64,000 bases of DNA, taken from positions 496,001 to 560,000 of the forward strand of contig JADKAL010000002.1 in NCBI GenBank assembly GCA_016715325.1, in the 5' to 3' direction. Every line of letters begins with the position of its first letter. Within the stretch, counting starts at the first letter, position 1. This document shows, piece by piece, positions 57,326-64,000 of this stretch. The DNA comes from Methylococcaceae bacterium (GTDB lineage Bacteria; Pseudomonadota; Gammaproteobacteria; Methylococcales; Methylomonadaceae). The position numbers were made by a program, and so were the translations under genes. The notes beneath the pieces are model-generated. The model ran no database searches, had not been told where the DNA came from, and was given only the letters and a program-made list of their open reading frames with translations.

Positions 57326-57748
57326 ATGGCATCACTTAACAAAACTTTATTGATTGGTAACTTGGGCGCAGACCCAGAAATACGCTACATGCCAGACGGC
57401 ACAGCAACCGCCACTGTCAGTTTGGCGACGACCGACAAATGGAAAGACAAAGCTACAGGGGCAACAAAAGAAAAGACTGAATGGCATCGGGTTATTTTCT
57501 TTAAAGGATTGGCTGAGATTGTGGGCGAACACCTAAAAAAGGGCTCCCAAATCTATGTTGAGGGGAAAATACGTTCGCGTAAATGGACAGACAAAAACGG
57601 CATTGACCGTTATAGTACAGACATAATTGCAAGCGAATTGCAGATGCTGGGCAAAAAAGAACCTAATAGCGTTTCAGGCGCACCAACAGGATATGCGCCA
57701 CCAGACCATGATAACTACGATGATGATTATCCTGAACCAGTGGATTAA
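57326..57748 (+). CDS. ssb: Single-stranded DNA-binding protein
   Basis: A 140-residue SSB with OB fold (1-107): ASLNKTLLIGNLGADPEIRYMPDG, EWHRVIFFKGLAEIVGEHL, GSQIYVEGKIRSRKWTD. The acidic tail DDHNYDDDYPEPVD lacks the classic DDDIPF end, so host SSB-partner binding may be weak. Plasmid ssb genes coat the entering strand during conjugation. AGGAG lies before the start. Confidence 0.95.
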   Translation: MASLNKTLLIGNLGADPEIRYMPDGTATATVSLATTDKWKDKATGATKEKTEWHRVIFFKGLAEIVGEHLKKGSQIYVEGKIRSRKWTDKNGIDRYSTDIIASELQMLGKKEPNSVSGAPTGYAPPDHDNYDDDYPEPVD

Positions 57749-57884
57749 AATTATATGATGAGTGTTATTTTAAAATAATGACTGATCTTGTTTTGGTTCG
57801 TTTTTAAACTTGTTTTTGGTGTATTTTTGGGGAAATCATGCGGCAACTGCACACTGGAGGTTATTTGCTATCCATTCAGGAAAA

Positions 57885-57900
57885 ATTGGTCATGACCAAT
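57885..57900. promoter_or_regulatory. 16-bp palindromic operator, copy 1
   Basis: ATTGGTCATGACCAAT, a perfect palindrome 32 bp before the KorA-like gene start. The same 16 bases recur only at 62396 before mobC. Likely bound by the KorA-like product. Confidence 0.7.
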
Positions 57901-57931
57901 AAAAAAATAGGTTGCCTTATTTTTTTACTTA

Positions 57932-58294
57932 GTGGGGTCGTGGTTGGCTATTAAAAAACGAATGGCCGAGGTTGAGTTTGAAGCAATCCGGCCATTGCTT
58001 AATATTTCAGATGTTCATATTGCTGCAACACGCTCTTACCTGGTGGATGGTGAAACCTTTAGGACTATAGCTAAACGGCACGGCTGGTCACACCAGGCCG
58101 TAGCCGATTCGGTTAATGGCGTATGGAACACCTTTCAAAAATACCTAGAGGGACAGCAATTAGCCAGAAGCATCGCCTCAGTGCCTTTACCGGCAGGTTG
58201 GGAGCGGGTTGAGTTAGTAGCACCAAGTGATCTAATAGCTAAATTTAAAAAGCAAGTAGCCAAGGTGTCTAGGGAACTGGCAAAGACTAAATAA
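57932..58294 (+). CDS. KorA/TrfB-like repressor
   Basis: 120 residues from GTG 57932; ATG 57962 (MAEVEFEAI) would shorten it by ten, but KorA homologues begin KKR just before. The helix-turn-helix (TFRTIAKRHGWSHQAVADSVNGVW) and the segment PLPAGWERVELVAPSDLIAKF match TrfB/KorA of IncP plasmids. KorA dimers repress replication, partition and transfer promoters. The palindrome just upstream suggests autorepression. Confidence 0.75.
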   Translation: MGSWLAIKKRMAEVEFEAIRPLLNISDVHIAATRSYLVDGETFRTIAKRHGWSHQAVADSVNGVWNTFQKYLEGQQLARSIASVPLPAGWERVELVAPSDLIAKFKKQVAKVSRELAKTK

Positions 58295-58398
58295 TGGCCG
58301 TAACTGGTAGTGCCAGGATTAAGTGGACGATGTGAGCGAGGTTTTTATACCCCACCGCCTATGGCGGTATTATAGTGCCGATAGAGGTTTTGATAAAA

Positions 58399-59525
58399 AT
58401 GAAACGGATCATTACACCCGAAACAGACGATGAAACCAAGGGCATTGGGTTGTTAAAGAAGCCAAGCCGGAAAGCGGCTAATACCGTCCCTAAAAAGGCT
58501 TTGTCGCCTAAGCAGCCGCCGGCTCACCCGATTAAGAGCCTGCAATTTGATTTATTCGGCGAATTTGTCACGAATGACAAATGTGAGGTCTCTAATACCG
58601 TTGAGATATGGGAGCGTATACCCAAATACTTTCCTGTCAGAACGCTTGACAAACTACGCCCCGAAAAAGGCCATCCAGACCCTTATGAATGGGATTATGT
58701 TGAAGATGGCCATACCTATAGGGTTGTTATACAACCCGCCTTGATTAAAGAAGACGGCAGCTACAAAGCCTATTTTCCAGGAGCGACGGAAGAACTGATT
58801 GAGGAAGTCCTGAAGAAAATTCTGGCAGACCAGAATTATGGCATACACGACCCTAACAATGTTGAGACCTGGGCAAGGTTTACGCTCAGCATGCTTTACC
58901 GTGAGTTAGCTGCCAGAAAATGCTCCCGAAGCCGCCCACAAATAAAGCATGCCATTGAGGTTATGAATAAGTGCAACGTATCTTTTTGAGGGACGGTAAA
59001 GAAGTTTGGAGCGGGGCGATCTTACAGGATTTGGTTACGGTAGGCCGTGATGATTATCTTGCAGATACGGACTCATACCATGTTGCCAGATTACCAATTT
59101 TTATATCCCGTGCCATTAACCGCCTTGATTTCAGGCAGTTTAATTATGACCGGCTTATGAGTTGCAGTAGTTCCCTGTCGCGTTTGATCTATAAGCGTTT
59201 AATCCACAGGTACAGGCAAGCTAACATGATGAACGATTACCATTTCATGTATTCTGATTTAAAGGGGAGCGGGTTGCTGCAACAAGCCAGGGAAAAGGAT
59301 AACAGGGCAAAGGTGATCGATGCTCTCGACGAGCTTGTTAAACGCAATGTCTTAATGCGTCACAAACATGAAGAGCGGCCTTTAAAAGCTAAAAAAGTAG
59401 TTGACGTAAAATATACACTTTACCCTTCAACCGAGTTTGTCAAAGAGCAAAAAGCAGCAAACTTACGTGTAACCAATAATCAAAACAAAGCATTAGAATC
59501 CGGCCTTAAAATTGTTGATAACTAG
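58399..59525 (+). CDS. Plasmid replication initiator (frameshift)
   Basis: About 375 residues after repair. ATG 58399 has GAGG 11 bases upstream; a GTG at 58375 is also in frame. The first frame ends at 58989 (NKCNVSF); one T added in the T run continues LRDGKEVWSGAIL to TAG 59525. The middle resembles winged-helix Rep proteins (TWARFTLSMLYRELAARKCSRSRPQIKHAIE; SCSSSLSRLIYKRLIHRYRQA). Placed beside a DnaA box and KorA-like repressors, as TrfA is in IncP. I am fairly, not fully, sure of the Rep role. Confidence 0.65.
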
Positions 59526-59820
59526 CTTAAAAGTAGGAGATTAAGGCGCAGTAAGTAGGGCATTTAACCCGCAGATGACCTTAAAAATTTATTGCCACGC
59601 TTTTTGCCTATTCTTTTCTTCTTTTAGTCTTTAAATATTATTCTTTCTTAATCGTGATTTGATGTTGTGGATAACATAAATGTGAACCAGGCATAAAAAT
59701 ATTACTATCGTATAGAGGCATCGATGGATCGGCCGCAGATGACCGTAACAAAGCCTTTATCAACAAATGCAAATAAAGATGTTGACCAACAACGGCAATT
59801 ATTTGCTAAACAATGAGGAT
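59526..59820. other. oriV: Candidate replication origin
   Basis: Non-coding, AT-rich. Contains a perfect DnaA box TGTGGATAA (59666-59674) and two direct copies of CCGCAGATGACC (about 59569 and 59732), which may be initiator-binding repeats. Directly downstream of the replication initiator. Confidence 0.5.
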
Positions 59821-59994
59821 ATGGAAATGTTTGATTTAGTCGATGGACTTATAGTTTTTATCATGACTAAGACATTAAGATTAGGTTTTAATGCCGTAAC
59901 CTTAATGGCACACATCCAGTTCTTTGTTTTATTTTCAATTGTTTTATCAGTTATAGCCGGAGCTGTTTATTCGCTCATTGAGCTAACAATATAA
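59821..59994 (+). CDS. Small membrane protein
   Basis: 57 residues from ATG 59821 (MEMFDLVDG) with GAGG six bases upstream; a longer frame starts at 59767. Two hydrophobic segments (LIVFIMTKTLRLGFNAV and FFVLFSIVLSVIAGAVYSLI). Function unknown; lies between the origin and the partition operon. Confidence 0.45.
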   Translation: MEMFDLVDGLIVFIMTKTLRLGFNAVTLMAHIQFFVLFSIVLSVIAGAVYSLIELTI

Positions 59995-60089
59995 ATATTG
60001 ATGATCACACTGATATTGTTTTATATTTTGTTTTAATATCGTTTTATACCTGTTACAATCCGTTATATTGCCACTAACTAGTTTCTATA

Positions 60090-60482
60090 ATGGATGTACT
60101 TAAAATCCAACTTACCCCGGAAGATTTTGATAGGGTAGCATCAACATTATTGCGCTGGTCGCCAAAATCTTTAGGTGTCGCAAGAGCACTCATCATTGAT
60201 CGTATGCCCTTGGGTGAAGTTGCAAAAGCAAACGCCATATCACCACAACAAGCCAATGTGGTCAGGAAAAGATTCATTGATAAAGTGGAGCAAGACAGGG
60301 TTAATTCATTTATGAGCCGTGAAATGCCAAAACAAAAAGGCATGGACATTACCCCTTTTATGAAACAAATAAATTTGCTTTCTTCCAAAGGTTACACCAG
60401 TGACCAAATTGTCCTTTACCTAAAGGAAAATGGGTTGGCCACAACCCCCAAAGATATTGAGCTTTTATTAAATGGGCGATAA
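60090..60482 (+). CDS. TrfB-type helix-turn-helix regulator
   Basis: A 130-residue protein. A TrfB/KorA-like N-terminal domain (LTPEDFDRVASTLLRWSPKSLGVARALIID, helix-turn-helix EVAKANAISPQQANVVRKRF) is followed by a distinct C-terminal helical region (FMKQINLLSSKGYTSDQIVLYL). Stop overlaps the parA start (TAATG), so it is the first gene of a KorA-IncC-KorB style operon. Probably co-represses the backbone. Confidence 0.7.
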   Translation: MDVLKIQLTPEDFDRVASTLLRWSPKSLGVARALIIDRMPLGEVAKANAISPQQANVVRKRFIDKVEQDRVNSFMSREMPKQKGMDITPFMKQINLLSSKGYTSDQIVLYLKENGLATTPKDIELLLNGR

Positions 60483-61276
60483 TGGTGAAAACAATTGTAT
60501 TGGCTAATCAAAAAGGCGGTGTAGGCAAGACTGCAATTGCCGTACAGCTTGCTTATTTCTTTTCCCAGATAATGAATAAGCGGGTATTGGTTATCGACTT
60601 AGACCATCAACATAACACCTCAAGAGCAATAATCATGGGTAAGGGAGCTGAGACTTCAACTATCCCATCTAGCCAACTTTTATCATCGAGCGTCACTAAG
60701 GTTGAAAAAAAACCATTTGTTTTAATTGCTGCCGACAATAAAGAATTGTTACGCATGGAAAAGCAACCGGACAAACACAACACGTTTGTAAATAACCTGA
60801 ATGGATTTATCAAGGCTGTCACTAAACAGTTTGATATTTGTATTATCGACACCAACCCTAACCCTGATATTCGACAGCTTTCTGCCCTAATCGTCAGTGA
60901 CTTTGTGTTATGCCCATTACAGCTCAATCAAGAAGCCATCGACGGAATAGGAATGCTGTTGAACCATGAAAATATAGGCATCAAAAAAATACAAGCGACG
61001 CTGAACCCTAAATTACATTTCATAGGCGTTCTCCCCAACATGGTTGAACCAACACCATTTCAACGTGAAAATTTTAAAGACCTGACCACCCATTTTTCTA
61101 AATTACTCATCCCTTTATCCACTGGTTTTGCCGCGATCAAGAAAACGACTGCGATTGCGGAAGCCCAAGCCGTTGGATTACCCGTGTGGAAAATGGGCAA
61201 AACAAGCGCCCGTGATGCGTGGACACATATGAAGCCAGTCTTTGAAAAAATTGCCTCAGTGATGGAGATTAAATAA
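60482..61276 (+). CDS. parA: ParA/IncC partition ATPase
   Basis: A 264-residue deviant-Walker ATPase: ANQKGGVGKTAIAVQLAYFF near residue 8, DLDHQHNTSRAI, and FDICIIDTNPNPDIRQL. Drives plasmid partition with ParB. Stop/start overlaps (TAATG) on both sides show tight coupling. Confidence 0.92.
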   Translation: MVKTIVLANQKGGVGKTAIAVQLAYFFSQIMNKRVLVIDLDHQHNTSRAIIMGKGAETSTIPSSQLLSSSVTKVEKKPFVLIAADNKELLRMEKQPDKHNTFVNNLNGFIKAVTKQFDICIIDTNPNPDIRQLSALIVSDFVLCPLQLNQEAIDGIGMLLNHENIGIKKIQATLNPKLHFIGVLPNMVEPTPFQRENFKDLTTHFSKLLIPLSTGFAAIKKTTAIAEAQAVGLPVWKMGKTSARDAWTHMKPVFEKIASVMEIK

Positions 61277-62256
61277 TGGGTCTTGATTTATCCTTATTAG
61301 AAGAAAGTCCGGTTAGCGCTCAACCCATTGGAAAACCGATGGACGTACCTGTTGGAGACATAATTGAAGACCCCGAACAGCCACGTACTGAGTTCTCAGC
61401 CGAGACAATGAACGAGATGGTCGCAAGCATAAAGGCTAAAGGTAAAATTATTTCGCCTATCTCCATACGCCCACATCCTGACCAACCTGGTAAATGGATA
61501 CTTAATCATGGTGCGCGAAGGTTAAGAGGTTCTATATTATGTGGATTAAAAACAATTCCCGCTTTTATAGACGAGCTACATGATAACTACGATCAAATAA
61601 TAGAAAATATCCATCGTGAAAACCTAACGCCAATGGAGCTTGCTTTGTTTATTAAAAAGCGTGTGGATTTAGGGGAAAAACAAAAAGCGATTTCAAAACG
61701 TTTGGGAAAAGATGCTTCGGTGATTACACAGCATCTGGCATTGATCAATTTACCTGACTGTATCAGCTACATCTATAGTTCTGGGAAATGCAGGTCTCCC
61801 AAAACACTCTATGACTTAAAATGCCTGTACGATAAAAAACCTGATGAAGTAGCTGCTTGGTGCGAGAGTGAAGAAGAAGTCACGAGACAAACTGTCGTTA
61901 ACCTTTCCAATAAGATAACAGCTATTGATAATGTTGTTTTAAGTCCGCCACCATCGATTGAACCTTCACCTAACGTAACTCAACCTATCCAGCAGGAAAG
62001 AACAGAACCAGAAATTACACAACAAAAGCCAGAACCTCAAGAAACTTCTTTTAGAAATACACCGTCCATAACAAACTTAAAAACTAAAGGATTGAAGGCT
62101 GTCCTGGTAGTCGAAATTAACCAACGACTGGCAGCGGTTTTACTGGATAAACCGCCTAGCTTACAGAACCATATCCATATACGTTACCAAGATGGTTCTG
62201 GTGATGATGAAGTAACAGTCGATGTTTGCCGTATTGTAAGCCTCACCCACGTTTAG
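61276..62256 (+). CDS. parB: ParB/KorB partition protein
   Basis: 326 residues. N-terminal CTP-binding region (PEQPRTEF, GARRLRGS in place of GERR, ENIHRENLTPMELA), helix-turn-helix KQKAISKRLGKDASVITQHLAL, Pro/Gln-rich linker (~230-265) and a C-terminal SH3-like dimer domain (LKAVLVVEINQRLAAVLLDK) as in KorB. Would bind centromere and operator sites; none recognised by eye. Confidence 0.9.
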   Translation: MGLDLSLLEESPVSAQPIGKPMDVPVGDIIEDPEQPRTEFSAETMNEMVASIKAKGKIISPISIRPHPDQPGKWILNHGARRLRGSILCGLKTIPAFIDELHDNYDQIIENIHRENLTPMELALFIKKRVDLGEKQKAISKRLGKDASVITQHLALINLPDCISYIYSSGKCRSPKTLYDLKCLYDKKPDEVAAWCESEEEVTRQTVVNLSNKITAIDNVVLSPPPSIEPSPNVTQPIQQERTEPEITQQKPEPQETSFRNTPSITNLKTKGLKAVLVVEINQRLAAVLLDKPPSLQNHIHIRYQDGSGDDEVTVDVCRIVSLTHV

Positions 62257-62304
62257 TTTTGCCAAGCACAACAAATCAATTCAAATTTAACCTACCTGAT
62301 TATC

Positions 62305-62340
62305 GGCTTCACTTACCCATAGCTTGTTAAGGGTGAAGCC
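62305..62340. repeat. Inverted repeat in the oriT region
   Basis: GGCTTCAC (62305-62312) and GTGAAGCC (62333-62340) around 20 bp. No T run follows, so an oriT relaxosome repeat or ParB 3' structure is likelier than a terminator. Confidence 0.5.
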
Positions 62341-62395
62341 ATCGCTAAGCAACCGACCCGGAAGAAAGGAAAACCCCAACAAAAGTATAAATAAA

Positions 62396-62411
62396 ATTGG
62401 TCATGACCAAT
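62396..62411. promoter_or_regulatory. 16-bp palindromic operator, copy 2
   Basis: ATTGGTCATGACCAAT, identical to 57885-57900, 77 bp before mobC. Suggests that the KorA-like repressor also controls mobilisation genes. Confidence 0.7.
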
Positions 62412-62434
62412 AAAAGTTCGCTCTTAAAACTATT

Positions 62435-62442
62435 GCAGGATA
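62435..62442 (-). other. oriT: Candidate oriT nick sequence
   Basis: On the minus strand the sequence reads TATCCTGC, the nick core of IncP/P-type oriTs (cut between G and C). It lies 46 bp before mobC and the P-type relaxase, next to GGCTA/TAGCC (62443-62456) and an ATACGTAT palindrome near 62462. Confidence 0.55.
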
Positions 62443-62487
62443 GGCTAATAGTAGCCATATTATACGTATAGTGTTATTATTATCATC

Positions 62488-63027
62488 ATGAAAGATGATT
62501 CAAGACTTTACGTCTACCTAGGAAACCTAAAACAGCCGTGGGTAGATTACTGCGCATCTATAGGCATAAAACCAGGCGTAGCGATTAAGAAAGGAATTGA
62601 GCAACAGCTAAAGAACACGCAAAAGCAGGTAAAAAAAGAAAGCCTCTCGCAACAGAAGGAATCTCCTGACACTGATAAAAAGGTTAGGCTTGTTGTCTGG
62701 CTAACACCCTCTGAAAAAGCCGCCATCAAGAAACAATCAGAGGTTGAGAATTGCAGCAGTAACCGTTGGGTAGTAGACGCTATTCGCGTAGGCTTAACCA
62801 ATGAACCACAGTTCAGTACCAGTGAAACTAAAGAGCTAGGTCAGTCCAATTACCTGCTCCTTAAAATAGGCACAAACTTAAACCAAATAGCCAGAAGGCT
62901 AAATGAAGGGCGATACGAACCCATAACAGTTGATGCTATTTCACGTTTAAAGAGCCAAATAGACGAACATACCGACAAGGTAAGTTTGACTATCCGTGCC
63001 AGCCTTGAAAGATGGAGCATAAAATGA
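62488..63027 (+). CDS. mobC: Relaxosome accessory protein MobC/TraJ-like
   Basis: A 179-residue DNA-binding protein. The ribbon-helix-helix-like part VRLVVWLTPSEKAAIKKQSEVENCSS and the MobC signature NYLLLKIGTNLNQIARRLNEG identify the family. Lys-rich linker 45-65. It binds oriT and helps the relaxase nick. Overlaps the relaxase start by 4 bases. Confidence 0.85.
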   Translation: MKDDSRLYVYLGNLKQPWVDYCASIGIKPGVAIKKGIEQQLKNTQKQVKKESLSQQKESPDTDKKVRLVVWLTPSEKAAIKKQSEVENCSSNRWVVDAIRVGLTNEPQFSTSETKELGQSNYLLLKIGTNLNQIARRLNEGRYEPITVDAISRLKSQIDEHTDKVSLTIRASLERWSIK

Positions 63028-64000
63028 CAGCCAAAATTATTGACGGGATTATCAAAGATTGGGGTGAAAGGCTGAATTATGAACGGCTAAAACCACGTAA
63101 GGGCAGGAACATACGTGGTGGGAAACCAACCAATGGACACGACATACAGAAAAAATCGGGCAGCATAACAGCCAAGAAGCTCATAAAGGCAGTGCGAAAA
63201 GTCCCTGAAGTCATGGTCAAAATTTCAGGTGGCGGTAAGAACATGTCCCATATAAAGGAACATATGGATTACATATCGCGCAATGGGGAGATTGATTTAG
63301 AAGATGAAAATGGGGATATTCATAGAGGTAAAAGAGATCTAGCTGATGTTAAAAACGCATGGGCTAAAGGCAGGATCGGTATCCCCGAAGAGGGAGATAG
63401 GCGGAAAGAAGCGTTTAACATAATTTTTTCTATGCCACCTGGCACTGATAGGGATTCCGTCAAAGAAGCCGTCAGGGCATTTGCAGCTGATGAATTTAAA
63501 GACCACCAATATGTTTTTGCCTCGCATGACGATGAAGAACATACCCATGTGCATTTGTGCGTTAAAGCTGCCGACCAATACAGCATCCGGCTCAATCCTC
63601 GAAAGAATGATTTGCAGCGATGGCGGGAGCTGTTTGTGGACAAATTGAATGTTGTCGGCATAGAGGCCAATGCCACCCCAAGGTGGAGCAGGGGCGTGAT
63701 CCAAAAGCCGGAAAAGCAGGCCATAAAACACATCAGCAAGAGAAAGGGGCTTACACTCATAAGCCAGCAACAAGAAAAGGATGCCCGCTTAGAGGTTGAT
63801 AGTGGTATTGTCCATATTAACCCTTACAAGGATAAAGTCATTGCGAGTCGAAGGCTCGCGCATAACTTATATGGAAGCCTTGCAAAAGGGTTGCTCAAAG
63901 GTGATAGGGAAGACAAGTCATTAGCTTTAGAAATCACCCAGTTTGTCCAAAATATGCCGTCAACCAAGACACGCCATGAAGATTTAGTGGCGCAATTTTG
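63024..64000 (+). CDS. MOB-P-type relaxase, N-terminal part (runs off the right edge)
   Basis: The open frame from ATG 63024 to the window edge gives 325 residues. Relaxase features: VMVKISGGGKNMSHIKEHMDYISRNG near 60-85 and the metal-binding histidines in EEHTHVHLCVKA near 173-177; RKNDLQRWRELFVDKLN is also typical. It cleaves oriT and leads the strand into the recipient. The C-terminus is outside the window. The catalytic Tyr cannot be fixed by eye. Confidence 0.88.
   Translation, partial: MTAKIIDGIIKDWGERLNYERLKPRKGRNIRGGKPTNGHDIQKKSGSITAKKLIKAVRKVPEVMVKISGGGKNMSHIKEHMDYISRNGEIDLEDENGDIHRGKRDLADVKNAWAKGRIGIPEEGDRRKEAFNIIFSMPPGTDRDSVKEAVRAFAADEFKDHQYVFASHDDEEHTHVHLCVKAADQYSIRLNPRKNDLQRWRELFVDKLNVVGIEANATPRWSRGVIQKPEKQAIKHISKRKGLTLISQQQEKDARLEVDSGIVHINPYKDKVIASRRLAHNLYGSLAKGLLKGDREDKSLALEITQFVQNMPSTKTRHEDLVAQF

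Noticed and set aside
1..64000. Closure of the window as a circle joining the relaxase to the left-edge fragment
   Set aside because: The relaxase frame at 63999-64000 does not continue in frame into 3-74; a direct circular join at the window ends is not supported.
1..64000. CRISPR arrays, tRNA or rRNA genes
   Set aside because: No regularly spaced direct repeats, cloverleaf sequences or rRNA-like conserved segments were seen on either strand.

Overview
The window looks like part of a conjugative plasmid, or a plasmid-like integrative element, from a gammaproteobacterial methanotroph (Methylococcales-like). I infer the host from the moderate GC content and from the combination of haoA/haoB, cytochrome P460, norCB, a truncated haemoglobin and a P-type conjugation system. 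No taxonomic search could be run.

Left third (1-20.2 kb) is a nitrogen-oxide and inorganic-carbon block. It holds an NsrR-type repressor with a textbook operator, then a norCB operon, an IS110 remnant, and a SulP transporter with a beta carbonic anhydrase. A two-component system, a Rho-binding antiterminator protein, and an HPP-CBS / ferredoxin reductase / truncated haemoglobin operon follow. The block ends with haoA-haoB, cytochrome P460, a MarR regulator with four C-terminal cysteines and a DUF2024 protein. Several promoters here share a 23-bp dyad built as 8-7-8 (TATAGTAT-N7-ATACTATA type). Together the genes would oxidise hydroxylamine and remove NO, by-products of methane monooxygenase acting on ammonia.

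21,493-31,399 is a complete 9.9-kb Tn3-family transposon. Its ends match, and it is flanked by the 5-bp direct repeat CAATT. It carries a two-domain multicopper oxidase, a cupredoxin-beta-propeller protein, a membrane protein, a rubredoxin, a SufR-like cysteine-rich regulator, a DUF2380 lipoprotein-like protein, tnpR, a res region and tnpA. It interrupts a small gene whose two parts can be joined across the insertion.

31.4-37.3 kb carries a second resolvase, a TlpA-like thioredoxin, a DUF2442 protein and a very large SIR2-domain protein, a candidate anti-phage NADase.

37.7-64 kb is the plasmid backbone. It contains HU, a minus-strand conjugation operon (virB1-virB11 with eexN, virD4 and accessory genes) and a leading-region-like set (DUF932, LPD29-like, ssb). 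It also has a KorA-like repressor, a replication initiator with a DnaA box, a KorA-like/ParA/ParB operon, an oriT candidate with an IncP-type nick sequence, mobC and a relaxase that runs off the right edge. A 16-bp palindrome occurs exactly twice, before the KorA-like gene and before mobC. A ~625-bp promoter-leader cassette is duplicated before two different genes.

At least ten genes are broken by one- or two-base indels, mostly in homopolymer runs (norC, norB, haoB, SufR-like, propeller, tnpA, SIR2, virB6, virB2, LPD29-like, rep). The reading frame resumes immediately with conserved sequence each time. I read most of these as sequencing or assembly errors rather than gene decay.
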